This document shows positions 14,820 to 30,100 of a DNA stretch of 64,000 nt, piece after piece. The position numbers were made by a program, and so were the translations under genes. The DNA is taken from positions 90,434,311-90,498,310 of the forward strand of contig OY282560.1 of the NCBI GenBank assembly GCA_958295665.1, read 5' to 3'. Source of the stretch: Tipula vernalis. Lineage: Eukaryota > Arthropoda > Insecta > Diptera > Tipulidae. The notes beneath the pieces are model-generated. The model saw only the letters and a program-made list of their open reading frames with translations, had not been told where the DNA came from and searched no databases. Position 1 is the first letter of the stretch. Each line of letters begins with the position of its first letter.

Positions 14820-16740
14820 TAATATTGAATTTTCTAAGAAATGTGTAGAAATATTCGAGCGATCTAAATGCCCGTTGGCATGACAATTACAGGTCTCAAC
14901 ACCTATCGATAGAGGCATCAATCATCGAAATCGGAGCACAATTGCAGATTTTCGTTTTTTTATTATGAATTTATGGTCTATAGTTCAGGTGATTTTCCAT
15001 AAAATTGAATTTTCTACGAAATGTGTAGAAATATTCGAGCGATCTACTGATAGAGTCATCAATCAACCAAATCGGAACACAATTGCAGATTTTCGTTTTT
15101 TATTATGGATTCATGGTCTATAGTTCAGGTGATTTTCCATAATATTGAATTTTCTACGAAATGTGTAGAAATATTCAAGCGATCTAAATGCCCGTTGGCA
15201 TGACAATTACAGGTCTCAACACCTATTGATAGAGGCATCAATCATCGAAATCGGAGCACAATTGCAGATTTTCGTTTTTTTATTATGAATTTATGGTCTA
15301 TAGTTCAGGTGATTTTCCATAAAATTGAATTTTCTACGAAATGTGTAGAAATATTCGAGCGATCTACTGATAGAGTCATCAATCAACCAAATCGGAACAC
15401 AATTGCAGATTTTCGTTTTTTATTATGGATTCATGGTCTATAGTTCAGGTGATTTTCCATAATATTGAATTTTCTACGAAATGTGTAGAAATATTCAAGC
15501 GATCTAAATGCCCGTTGGCATGACAATTACAGGTCTCAACACCTATCGATAGAGGCATCAATCATCGAAATCGGAGCACAATTGCAGATTTTCGTTTTTT
15601 TATTATGAATTTATGGTCTATAGTTCAGGTGATTTTCCATAAAATTGAATTTTCTACGAAATGTGTAGAAATATTCGAGCGATCTACTGATAGAGTCATC
15701 AATCAACCAAATCGGAACACAATTGCAGATTTTCGTTTTTTATTATGGATTCATGGTCTATAGTTCAGGTGATTTTCCATAATATTGAATTTTCTAAGAA
15801 ATGTGTAGAAATATTCGAGCGATCTAAATGCCCGTTGGCATGACAATTACAGGTCTCAACACCTATCGATAGAGGCATCAATCATCGAAATCGGAGCACA
15901 ATTGCAGATTTTCGTTTTTTTATTATGAATTTATGGTCTATAGTTCAGGTGATTTTCCATAAAATTGAATTTTCTACGAAATGTGTAGAAATATTCGAGC
16001 GATCTACTGATAGAGTCATCAATCAACCAAATCGGAACACAATTGCAGATTTTCGTTTTTTATTATGGATTCATGGTCTATAGTTCAGGTGATTTTCCAT
16101 AATATTGAATTTTCTACGAAATGTGTAGAAATATTCAAGCGATCTAAATGCCCGTTGGCATGACAATTACAGGTCTCAACACCTATTGATAGAGGCATCA
16201 ATCATCGAAATCGGAGCACAATTGCAGATTTTCGTTTTTTTATTATGAATTTATGGTCTATAGTTCAGGTGATTTTCCATAAAATTGAATTTTCTACGAA
16301 ATGTGTAGAAATATTCGAGCGATCTACTGATAGAGTCATCAATCAACCAAATCGGAACACAATTGCAGATTTTCGTTTTTTATTATGGATTCATGGTCTA
16401 TAGTTCAGGTGATTTTCCATAATATTGAATTTTCTACGAAATGTGTAGAAATATTCAAGCGATCTAAATGCCCGTTGGCATGACAATTACAGGTCTCAAC
16501 ACCTATCGATAGAGGCATCAATCATCGAAATCGGAGCACAATTGCAGATTTTCGTTTTTTTATTATGAATTTATGGTCTATAGTTCAGGTGATTTTCCAT
16601 AAAATTGAATTTTCTACGAAATGTGTAGAAATATTCGAGCGATCTACTGATAGAGTCATCAATCAACCAAATCGGAACACAATTGCAGATTTTCGTTTTT
16701 TATTATGGATTCATGGTCTATAGTTCAGGTGATTTTCTAT
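14820..16740. repeat. 960-bp higher-order repeat block in the satellite, two tandem copies
   Basis: Rare variants recur at exactly 960 bp, which is three 320-bp dimers. The CTAAGAAATG variant is at 14836 and 15796. The CAAGCGATCT variant at about 15176 and 15496 recurs at 16136 and 16456. The CGATAGAGG variant at about 14906 and 15546 recurs near 15866 and 16506. This marks a tandem duplication of a three-dimer block. Confidence 0.75.
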
Positions 16741-19700
16741 AATATTGAATTTTCTACGAAATGTGTAGAAATATTCAAGCGATCTAAATGCCCGTTGGCA
16801 TGACAATTACAGGTCTCAACACCTATTGATAGAGGCATCAATCATCGAAATCGGAGCACAATTGCAGATTTTCGTTTTTTTATTATGAATTTATGGTCTA
16901 TAGTTCAGGTGATTTTCCATAAAATTGAATTTTCTACGAAATGTGTAGAAATATTCGAGCGATCTACTGATAGAGTCATCAATCAACCAAATCGGAACAC
17001 AATTGCAGATTTTCGTTTTTTATTATGGATTCATGGTCTATAGTTCAGGTGATTTTCCATAATATTGAATTTTCTACGAAATGTGTAGAAATATTCGAGC
17101 GATCTAACTGCCCGTTGGCATGACAATTACAGGTCTCAACACCTATTGATAGAGGCATCAATCATCGAAATCGGAGCACAATTGCAGATTTTCGTTTTTT
17201 TATTATGAATTTATGGTCTATAGTTCAGGTGATTTTCCATAATATTGAATTTTCTACGAAATGTGTAGAAATATTCGAGCGATCTAAATGCCCGTTGGCA
17301 TGACAATTACAGGTCTCAACACCTATTGATAGAGGCATCAATCATCGAAATCGGAGCACAATTGCAGATTTTCGTTTTTTGATTATGAATTTATGGTCTA
17401 TAGTTCAGGTGATTTTCCATAAAATTCAATTTTCTACGAAATGTGTAGAAATATTCGAGCGATCTACTGATAGAGTCATCAATCAACCAAATCGGAACAC
17501 AATTGCAGATTTTCGTTTTTTATTATGGATTCATGGTCTATAGTTCAGGTGATTTTCCATAATATTGATTTTTCTACGAAATGTGTAGAAATATTCGAGC
17601 GATCTAAATGCCCGTTGGCATGACAATTACAGTTCTCAACACCTATTGATAGAGGCATCAATCATCGAAATCCGAGCACAATTGCAGATTTTCGTTTTTT
17701 TATTATGAATTTATGGTCTATAGTTCAGGTGATTTTCCATAATATTGAATTTTCTACGAAATGTGTAGAAATATTCGAGCGATCTAAATGCCCGTTGGCA
17801 TGACCCTAACAGGTCTCAACACCTATTGATAGAGGCATCAATCATCGAAATCGGAGCACAATTGCAGATTTTCGTTTTTTTATTATTAATTTATGGTCTA
17901 TAGTTCAGGTGATTTTCCATAAAATTGAATTTTCTACGAAATGTGTAGAAATATTCGAGCGATCTAAATGCCCGTTGGCATGACAATTACAGGTCTCAAC
18001 ACCTATTGATGGAGGCATCAATCATCGAAATCGGAGCACAATTGCAGATTTTCGTTTTTTTATTATTAATTTATGGTCTATAGTTCAGGTGATTTTCCAT
18101 AATATTGAATTTTCTACGAAATGTGTAGAAATATTCGAGCGATCTAAATGCCCGTTGGCATGACAATTACAGGTCTCAACACCTATTGATAGAGGCATCA
18201 ATCATCGAAATCGGAGCACAATTGCAGATTTTCGTTTTTTTATTATGAATTTATGGTCTATAGTTCAGGTGATTTTCCATAATATTGAATTGTCTACGAA
18301 ATGTGTAGAAATATTCGAGCGATCTAAATGCCCGTTGGCATGACAATTACAGGTCTCAACACCTATTGATAGAGGCATCAATCATCGAAATCGGAGCACA
18401 ATTGCAGATTTTCGTTTTTTTATTATGAATTTATGGTGCTCAGGTGATTTTCCATAAAATTGAATTTTCTACCAAATGTGTAGAAATATTCGAGCGATCT
18501 ACTGATAGAGTCATCAATCAACCAAATCGGAACACAATTGCAGATTTTCGTTTTTTATTATGGATTCATGGTCTATAGTTCAGGTGATTTTCCATAATAT
18601 TGAATTTTCTACGAAATGTGTAGAAATATTCGAGCGATCTAAATGCCCGTTGGCATGACAATTACAGGTCTCAACACCTATTGATAGAGGCATCAATCAT
18701 CGAAATCGGAGCACAATTGCAGATTTTCGTTTTTTTATTATGAATTTATGGTCTATAGTTCAGGTGATTTTCCATAAAATTGAATTTTCTACGAAATGTG
18801 TAGAAATATTCGAGCGATCTACTGATAGAGTCATCAATCAACCAAATCGGAACACAATTGCAGATTTTCGTTTTTTATTATGGATTCATGGTCTATAGTT
18901 CAGGTGATTTTCCATAATATTGAATTTTCTACCAAATGTGTAAAAATATAATTGAGCGATCTAAATGCCCGTTGGCATGACAATTACAGGTCTCAACACC
19001 TATTGATAGAGGCATCAATCATCGAAATCGGAGCACAATTGCAGATTTTCGTTTTTTTATTATGAATTTATGGTCTATAGTTCAGGTGATTTTCCATAAT
19101 ATTGAATTGTCTACGAAATGTGTAGAAATATTCGAGCGATCTAAATGCCCGTTGGCATGACAATTACAGGTCTCAACACCTATTGATAGAGGCATCAATC
19201 ATCGAAATCGGAGCACAATTGCAGATTTTCGTTTTTTTATTATGAATTTATGGTGCTCAGGTGATTTTCCATAAAATTGAATTTTCTACCAAATGTGTAG
19301 AAATATTCGAGCGATCTACTGATAGAGTCATCAATCAACCAAATCGGAACACAATTGCAGATTTTCGTTTTTTATTATGGATTCATGGTCTATAGTTCAG
19401 GTGATTTTCCATAATATTGAATTTTCTACGAAATGTGTAGAAATATTCGAGCGATCTAAATGCCCGTTGGCATGACAATTACAGGTCTCAACACCTATTG
19501 ATAGAGGCATCAATCATCGAAATCGGAGCACAATTGCAGATTTTCGTTTTTTTATTATGAATTTATGGTCTATAGTTCAGGTGATTTTCCATAAAATTGA
19601 ATTTTCTACGAAATGTGTAGAAATATTCGAGCGATCTACTGATAGAGTCATCAATCAACCAAATCGGAACACAATTGCAGATTTTCGTTTTTTATTATGA

Positions 19701-22700
19701 ATTCATGGTCTATAGTTCAGGTGATTTTCCATAATATTGAATTTCTACGAAATGTGTAGAAATATTCGAGCGATCTAAATGCCCGTTGGCATGACAATTA
19801 CAGGTCTCAACACCTATTGATAGAGGCATCAATCATCGAAATCGGAGCACAATTGCAGATTTTCGTTTTTTTATTATGAATTTATGGTGCTCAGGTGATT
19901 TTCCATAAAATTGAATTTTCTACCAAATGTGTAGAAATATTCGAGCGATCTACTGATAGAGTCATCAATCAACCAAATCGGAACACAATTGCAGATTTTC
20001 GTTTTTTATTATGGATTCATGGTCTATAGTTCAGGTGATTTTCCATAATATTGAATTTTCTACGAAATGTGTAGAAATATTCGAGCGATCTAAATGCCCG
20101 TTGGCATGACAATTACAGGTCTCAACACCTATTGATAGAGGCATCAATCATCGAAATCGGAGCACAATTGCAGATTTTCGTTTTTTTATTATGAATTTAT
20201 GGTCTATAGTTCAGGTGATTTTCCATAAAATTGAATTTTCTACGAAATGTGTAGAAATTTCCGAGCGATCTACTGATAGAGTCATCAATCAACCAAATCG
20301 GAACACAATTGCAGATTTTCGTTTTTTATTATGGATTCATGGTCTATAGTTCAGGTGATTTTCCATAATATTGAATTTTCTACGAAATGTGTAGAAATAT
20401 TCGAGCGATCTAAATGCCCGTTGGCATGACAATTACAGGTCTCAACACCTATTGATAGAGGCATCAATCATCGAAATCGGAGCACAATTGCAGATTTTCG
20501 TTTTTTTATTATGAATTTATGGTCTATAGTTCAGGTGATTTTCCATAATATTGAATTTTCTACGAAATGTGTAGAAATATTCGAGCGATCTAAATGCCCG
20601 TTGGCATGACAATTACAGGTCTCAACACGTATTGATAGAGGCATCAATCATCGAAATCGGAGCACAATTGCAGATTTTCGTTTTTTTATTATTAATTTAT
20701 GGTCTATAGTTCTGGTGATTTTCCATAATATTGAATTTTCTACGAAATGTGTAGAAATATTCGAGCGATCTAAATGCCCGTTGGCATGACAATTACAGGT
20801 CTCAACACCTATTGATAGAGGCATCAATCATCGAAATCGGAGCACAATTGCAGATTTTCGTTTTTTTATTATGAATTTATGGTCTATAGTTCAGGTGATT
20901 TTCCATAAAATTGAATTTTCTACGAAATGTGTAGAAATATATTCGAGCGATCTACTGATAGTGTCATCAATCAACCAAATCTGAACACAATTGCAGATTC
21001 TCGTTTTTTATTATGGATTCATGGTCTATAGTTCAGGTGATTTTCCATAATATTGAATTTTCTACGAAATGTGTAGAAATATTCGAGCGATCTAAATGCC
21101 CGTTGGCATGACAATTACAGGTCTCAACACCTATTGATAGAGGCATCAATCATCGAAATCGGAGCACAATTGCAGATTTTCGTTTTTTTATTATGAATTT
21201 ATGGTCTATATATAGTTCAGGTGATTTTCCATAATATTGAATTGTCTACGAAATGTGTAGAAATATTCGAGCGATCTAAATGCCCGTTGGCATGACAATT
21301 ACAGGTCTCAACACCTATTGATAGAGGCATCAATCATCGAAATCGGAGCACAATTGCAGATTTTCGTTTTTTTATTATGAATTTATGGTCTATAGTTCAG
21401 GTGATTTTCCATAATATTGAATTTTCTACGAAATGTGTAGAAATATTCGAGCGATCTAAATGCCCGTTGGCATGACAATTACAGGTCTCAACACCTATTG
21501 ATAGAGGCATCAATCATCGAAATCGGAGCACAATTGCAGATTTTCTTTTTTTTATTATGAATTTATGGTCTATAGTTCAGGTGATTTTCCATAAAATTGA
21601 ATTTTCTACGAAATGTGTAGAAATATTCGAGCGATCTACTGATAGAGTCATCAATCAACCAAATCGGAACACAATTGCAGATTTTCGTTTTTTATTATGG
21701 ATTCATGGTCTATAGTTCAGGTGATTTTCCATAATATTGAATTTTCTACGAAATGTGTAGAAATATTCTAACGATCTAAATGCCCGTTGGCATGACAATT
21801 ACAGGTCTCAACACCTATTGATAGAGGCATCAATCATCGAAATCGGAGCACAATTGCAGATTTTCGTTTTTTTATTATGAATTTATGGTCTATAGTTCAG
21901 GTGATTTTCCATAAAATTGAATTTTCTACGAAATGTGTAGAAATATTCGAGCGATCTACTGATAGAGTCATCAATCAACCAAATCGGAACACAATTGCAG
22001 ATTTTCGTTTTTTATTATGGATTCATGGTCTATAGTTCAGGTGATTTTCCATAATATTGAATTTTCTACGAAATGTGTAGAAATATTCGAGCGATCTAAA
22101 TGCCCGTTGGCATGACAATTACAGTTCTCAACACACGCATCAATCATCGAAATCGGAGCACAATTGCAGATTTTCGTTTTTTTATTATGAATTTATGGTC
22201 TATAGTTCAGGTGATTTTCCATAATATTGAATTTTCTACGAAATGTGTAGAAATATTCGAGCGATCTACTGATAGAGTCATCAATCAACCAAATCGGAAC
22301 ACAATTGCAGATTTTCGTTTTTTATTATGGATTCATGGTCTATAGTTCAGGTGATTTTCCATAATATTGAATTTTCTACGAAATGTGTAGAAATATTCGA
22401 GCGATCTAAATGCCCGTTGGCATGACAATTACAGGTCTCAACACCTATTGATAGAGGCATCAATCATCGAAATCGGAGCACAATTGCAGATTTTCGTTTT
22501 TTTATTATGAATTTATGGTCTATAGTTCAGGTGATTTTCCATAAAATTGAATTTTCTACGAAATGTGTAGAAATATTCGAGCGATCTACTGATAGAGTCA
22601 TCAATCAACCAAATCGGAACACAATTGCAGATTTTCGTTTTTTATTATGGATTCATGGTCTATAGTTCAGGTGATTTTCCATAATATTGAATTTTCTACG

Positions 22701-25700
22701 AAATGTGTAGAAATATTCGAGCGATCTAAATGCCCGTTGGCATGACAATTACAGTTCTCAACACACGCATCAATCATCGAAATCGGAGCACAATTGCAGA
22801 TTTTCGTTTTTTTATTATGAATTTATGGTCTATAGTTCAGGTGATTTTCCATAATATTGAATTTTCTACGAAATGTGTAGAAATATTCGAGCGATCTAAA
22901 TGCCCGTTGGCATGACAATTACAGGTCTCAACACCTATTGATAGAGGCATCAATCATCGAAATCGGAGCACAATTGCAGATTTTCGTTTTTTTATTATTA
23001 ATTTATGGTCTATAGTTCAGGTGATTTTCCATAAAATTGAATTTTCTACGAAATGTGTAGAAATATTCGAGCGATCTAAATGCCCGTTGGCTTGACAATT
23101 ACAGGTCTCAACACCTATTGATGGAGGCATCAATCATCGAAATCGGAGCACAATTGCAGATTTTCGTTTTTTTATTATTAATTTATGGTCTATAGTTCAG
23201 GTGATTTTCCATAATATTGAATTTTCTACGAAATGTGTAGAAATATTCGAGCGATCTAAATGCCCGTTGGCATGACAATTACAGGTCTCAACACCTATTG
23301 ATAGAGGCATCAATCATCGAAATCGGAGCACAATTGCAGATTTTCGTTTTTTATTATGGATTCATGGTCTATAGTTCAGGTGATTTTCCATAATATTGAA
23401 TTTTCTACGAAATGTGTAGAAATATTCAAGCGATCTAAATGCCCGTTGGCATGACAATTACAGGTCTCAACACCTATTGATAGAGGCATCAATCATCGAA
23501 ATCGGAGCACAATTGCAGATTTTCGTTTTTTTATTATGAATTTATGGTCTATAGTTCAGGTGATTTTCCATAAAATTGAATTTTCTACGAAATGTGTAGA
23601 AATATTCGAGCGATCTACTGATAGAGTCATCAATCAACCAAATCGGAACACAATTGCAGATTTTCGTTTTTTATTATGGATTCATGGTCTATAGTTCAGG
23701 TGATTTTCCATAATATTGAATTTTCTACGAAATGTGTAGAAATATTCGAGCGATCTAAATGCCCGTTGGCATGACAATTACAGGTCTCAACACCTATTGA
23801 TAGAGGCATCAATCATCGAAATCGGAGCACAATTGCAGATTTTCGTTTTTTTATTATGAATTTATGGTCTATAGTTCAGGTGATTTTCCATAATATTGAA
23901 TTGTCTACGAAATGTGTAGAAATATTCGAGCGATCTAAATGCCCGTTGGCATGACAATTACAGGTCTCAACACCTATTGATAGAGGCATCAATCATCGAA
24001 ATCGGAGCACAATTGCAGATTTTCGTTTTTTTATTATGAATTTATGGTCTATAGTTCAGGTGATTTTCCATAATATTGAATTTTCTACGAAATGTGTAGA
24101 AATATTCGAGCGATCTAAATGCCCGTTGGCATGACAATTACAGGTCTCAACACCTATTGATAGAGGCATCAATCATCGAAATCGGAGCACAATTGCAGAT
24201 TTTCGTTTTTTTATTATGAATTTATGGTCTATAGTTCAGGTGATTTTCCATAAAATTGAATTTTCTACGAAATGTGTAGAAATATTCGAGCGATCTACTG
24301 ATAGAGTCATCAATCAACCAAATCGGAACACAATTGCAGATTTTCGTTTTTTATTATGGATTCATGGTCTATAGTTCAGGTGATTTTCCATAATATTGAA
24401 TTTTCTAAGAAATGTGTAGAAATATTCGAGCGATCTAAATGCCCGTTGGCATGACAATTACAGGTCTCAACACCTATCGATAGAGGCATCAATCATCGAA
24501 ATCGGAGCACAATTGCAGATTTTCGTTTTTTTATTATGAATTTATGGTCTATAGTTCAGGTGATTTTCCATAAAATTGAATTTTCTACGAAATGTGTAGA
24601 AATATTCGAGCGATCTACTGATAGAGTCATCAATCAACCAAATCGGAACACAATTGCAGATTTTCGTTTTTTATTATGGATTCATGGTCTATAGTTCAGG
24701 TGATTTTCCATAATATTGAATTTTCTACGAAATGTGTAGAAATATTCAAGCGATCTAAATGCCCGTTGGCATGACAATTACAGGTCTCAACACCTATTGA
24801 TAGAGGCATCAATCATCGAAATCGGAGCACAATTGCAGATTTTCGTTTTTTTATTATGAATTTATGGTCTATAGTTCAGGTGATTTTCCATAAAATTGAA
24901 TTTTCTACGAAATGTGTAGAAATATTCGAGCGATCTACTGATAGAGTCATCAATCAACCAAATCGGAACACAATTGCAGATTTTCGTTTTTTATTATGGA
25001 TTCATGGTCTATAGTTCAGGTGATTTTCCATAATATTGAATTTTCTACGAAATGTGTAGAAATATTCAAGCGATCTAAATGCCCGTTGGCATGACAATTA
25101 CAGGTCTCAACACCTATCGATAGAGGCATCAATCATCGAAATCGGAGCACAATTGCAGATTTTCGTTTTTTTATTATGAATTTATGGTCTATAGTTCAGG
25201 TGATTTTCCATAAAATTGAATTTTCTACGAAATGTGTAGAAATATTCGAGCGATCTACTGATAGAGTCATCAATCAACCAAATCGGAACACAATTGCAGA
25301 TTTTCGTTTTTTATTATGGATTCATGGTCTATAGTTCAGGTGATTTTCCATAATATTGAATTTTCTACGAAATGTGTAGAAATATTCGAGCGATCTAAAT
25401 GCCCGTTGGCATGACAATTACAGGTCTCAACACCTATCGATAGAGGCATCAATCATCGAAATCGGAGCACAATTGCAGATTTTCGTTTTTTTATTATTAA
25501 TTTATGGTCTATAGTTCAGGTGATTTTCCATAAAATTGAATTTTCTACGAAATGTGTAGAAATATTCGAGCGATCTACTGATAGAGTCATCAATCAACCA
25601 AATCGGAACACAATTGCAGATTTTCGTTTTTTATTATGGATTCATGGTCTATAGTTCAGGTGATTTTCCATAATATTGAATTTTCTACGAAATGTGTAGA

Positions 25701-27109
25701 AATATTCGAGCGATCTAAATGCCCGTTGGCATGACAATTACAGGTCTCAACACCTATTGATAGAGGCATCAATCATCGAAATCGGAGCACAATTGCAGAT
25801 TTTCGTTTTTTTATTATGAATTTATGGTCTATAGTTCAGGTGATTTTCCATAATATTGAATTGTCTACGAAATGTGTAGAAATATTCGAGCGATCTAAAT
25901 GCCCGTTGGCATGACAATTACAGGTCTCAACACCTATTGATAGAGGCATCAATCATCGAAATCGGAGCACAATTGCAGATTTTCGTTTTTTTATTATGAA
26001 TTTATGGTCTATAGTTCAGGTGATTTTCCATAATATTGAATTTTCTACGAAATGTGTAGAAATATTCGAGCGATCTAAATGCCCGTTGGCATGACAATTA
26101 CAGGTCTCAACACCTATTGATAGAGGCATCAATCATCGAAATCGGAGCACAATTGCAGATTTTCGTTTTTTTATTATGAATTTATGGTCTATAGTTCAGG
26201 TGATTTTCCATAAAATTGAATTTTCTACGAAATGTGTAGAAATATTCGAGCGATCTACTGATAGAGTCATCAATCAACCAAATCGGAACACAATTGCAGA
26301 TTTTCGTTTTTTATTATGGATTCATGGTCTATAGTTCAGGTGATTTTCCATAATATTGAATTTTCTACGAAATGTGTAGAAATATTCGAGCGATCTAAAT
26401 GCCCGTTGGCATGACAATTACAGTTCTCAACACCTATTGATAGAGGCATCAATCATCGAAATCCGAGCACAATTGCAGATTTTCGTTTTTTTATTATGAA
26501 TTTATGGTCTATAGTTCAGGTGATTTTCCATAATATTGAATTTTCTACGAAATGTGTAGAAATATTCGAGCGATCTAAATGCCCGTTGGCATGACAATTA
26601 CAGGTCTCAACACCTATTGATAGAGGCATCAATCATCGAAATCGGAGCACAATTGCAGATTTTCGTTTTTTTATTATTAATTTATGGTCTATAGTTCAGG
26701 TGATTTTCCATAAAATTGAATTTTCTACGAAATGTGTAGAAATATTCGAGCGATCTAAATGCCCGTTGGCATGACAATTACAGGTCTCAACACCTATTGA
26801 TGGAGGCATCAATCATCGAAATCGGAGCACAATTGCAGATTTTCGTTTTTTTATTATTAATTTATGGTCTATAGTTCAGGTGATTTTCCATAATATTGAA
26901 TTTTCTACGAAATGTGTAGAAATATTCGAGCGATCTAAATGCCCGTTGGCATGACAATTACAGGTCTCAACACCTATTGATAGAGGCATCAATCATCGAA
27001 ATCGGAGCACAATTGCAGATTTTCGTTTTTTATTATGGATTCATGGTCTATAGTTCAGGTGATTTTCCATAATATTGAATTTTCTACGAAATGTGTAGAA
27101 ATAATCGAG

Positions 27110-30100
27110 CGATCTAAATGCCCGTTGGCATGACAATTACAGGTCTCAACACCTATTGATAGAGGCATCAATCATCGAAATCGGAGCACAATTGCAGATT
27201 TTCGTTTTTTTATTATGAATTTATGGTCTATAGTTCAGGTGATTTTCCATAATATTGAATTGTCTACGAAATGTGTAGAAATATTCTAGCGATCTAAATG
27301 CCCGTTGGCATGACAATTACAGGTCTCAACACCTATTGATAGAGGCATCAATCATCGAAATCGGAGCACAATTGCAGATTTTCGTTTTTTTATTATGAAT
27401 TTATGGTGCTCAGGTGATTTTCCATAAAATTGAATTTTCTACCAAATGTGTAGAAATATTCGAGCGATCTACTGATAGAGTCATCAATCAACCAAATCGG
27501 AACACAATTGCAGATTTTCGTTTTTTATTATGGATTCATGGTCTATAGTTCAGGTGATTTTCCATAATATTGAATTTTCTACGAAATGTGTAGAAATATT
27601 CGAGCGATCTAAATGCCCGTTGGCATGACAATTACAGGTCTCAACACCTATTGATAGAGGCATCAATCATCGAAATCGGAGCACAATTGCAGATTTTCGT
27701 TTTTTTATTATGAATTTATGGTCTATAGTTCAGGTGATTTTCCATAAAATTGAATTTTCTACGAAATGTGTAGAAATATTCGAGCGATCTACTGATAGAG
27801 TCATCAATCAACCAAATCGGAACACAATTGCAGATTTTCGTTTTTTATTATGGATTCATGGTCTATAGTTCAGGTGATTTTCCATAATATTGAATTTTCT
27901 ACGAAATGTGTAGAAATATTCGAGCGATCTAAATGCCCGTTGGCATGACAATTACAGGTCTCAACACCTATTGATAGAGGCATCAATCATCGAAATCGGA
28001 GCACAATTGCAGATTTTCGTTTTTTTATTATGAATTTATGGTCTATAGTTCAGGTGATTTTCCATAAAATTGAATTTTCTACGAAATGTGTAGAAATATT
28101 CGAGCGATCTACTGATAGAGTCATCAATCAACCAAATCGGAACACAATTGCAGATTTTCGTTTTTTATTATGGATTCATGGTCTATAGTTCAGGTGATTT
28201 TCCATAATATTGAATTTTCTACGAAATGTGTAGAAATATTCGAGCGATCTAAATGCCCGTTGGCATGACAATTACAGGTCTCAACACCTATTGATAGAGG
28301 CATCAATCATCGAAATCGGAGCACAATTGCAGATTTTCGTTTTTTTATTATGAATTTATGGTCTATAGTTCAGGTGATTTTCCATAAAATTGAATTTTCT
28401 ACGAAATGTGTAGAAATATTCGAGCGATCTACTGATAGAGTCATCAATCAACCAAATCGGAACACAATTGCAGATTTTCGTTTTTTATTATGGATTCATG
28501 GTCTATAGTTCAGGTGATTTTCCATAATATTGAATTTTCTACGAAATGTGTAGAAATATTCGAGCGATCTAAATGCCCGTTGGCATGACAATTACAGTTC
28601 TCAACACCTATTGATAGAGGCATCAATCATCGAAATCGGAGCACAATTGCAGATTTTCGTTTTTTTATTATGAATTTATGGTCTATAGTTCAGGTGATTT
28701 TCCATAATATTGAATTTTCTACGAAATGTGTAGAAATATTCGAGCGATCTAAATGCCCGTTGGCATGACAATTACAGGTCTCAACACGTATTGATAGAGG
28801 CATCAATCATCGAAATCGGAGCACAATTGCAGATTTTCGTTTTTTTATTATTAATTTATGGTCTATAGTTCAGGTGATTTTCCATAAAATTGAATTTTCT
28901 ACGAAATGTGTAGAAATATTCGAGCGATCTAAATGCCCGTTGGCATGACAATTACAGGTCTCAACACCTATTGATGGAGGCATCAATCATCGAAATCGGA
29001 GCACAATTGCAGATTTTCGTTTTTTTATTATTAATTTATGGTCTATAGTTCTGGTGATTTTCCATAATATTGAATTTTCTACGAAATGTGTAGAAATATT
29101 CGAGGGATCTAAATGCCCGTTGGCATGACAATTACAGGTCTCAACACCTATTGATAGAGGCATCAATCATCGAAATCGGAGCACAATTGCAGATTTTCGT
29201 TTTTTTATTATGAATTTATGGTCTATAGTTCAGGTGATTTTCCATAAAATTGAATTTTCTACGAAATGTGTAGAAATATATTCGAGCGATCTACTGATAG
29301 TGTCATCAATCAACCAAATCTGAACACAATTGCAGATTCTCGTTTTTTATTATGGATTCATGGTCTATAGTTCAGGTGATTTTCCATAATATTGAATTTT
29401 CTACGAAATGTGTAGAAATATTCGAGCGATCTAAATGCCCGTTGGCATGACAATTACAGGTCTCAACACCTATTGATAGAGGCATCAATCATCGAAATCG
29501 GAGCACAATTGCAGATTTTCGTTTTTTTATTATGAATTTATGGTCTATAGTTCAGGTGATTTTCCATAATATTGAATTGTCTACGAAATGTGTAGAAATA
29601 TTCTAGCGATCTAAATGCCCGTTGGCATGACAATTACAGGTCTCAACACCTATTGATAGAGGCATCAATCATCGAAATCGGAGCACAATTGCAGATTTTC
29701 GTTTTTTTATTATGAATTTATGGTGCTCAGGTGATTTTCCATAAAATTGAATTTTCTACCAAATGTGTAGAAATATTCGAGCGATCTACTGATAGAGTCA
29801 TCAATCAACCAAATCGGAACACAATTGCAGATTTTCGTTTTTTATTATGGATTCATGGTCTATAGTTCAGGTGATTTTCCATAATATTGAATTTTCTACG
29901 AAATGTGTAGAAATATTCGAGCGATCTAAATGCCCGTTGGCATGACAATTACAGGTCTCAACACCTATTGATAGAGGCATCAATCATCGAAATCGGAGCA
30001 CAATTGCAGATTTTCGTTTTTTTATTATGAATTTATGGTCTATAGTTCAGGTGATTTTCCATAAAATTGAATTTTCTACGAAATGTGTAGAAATATTCGA

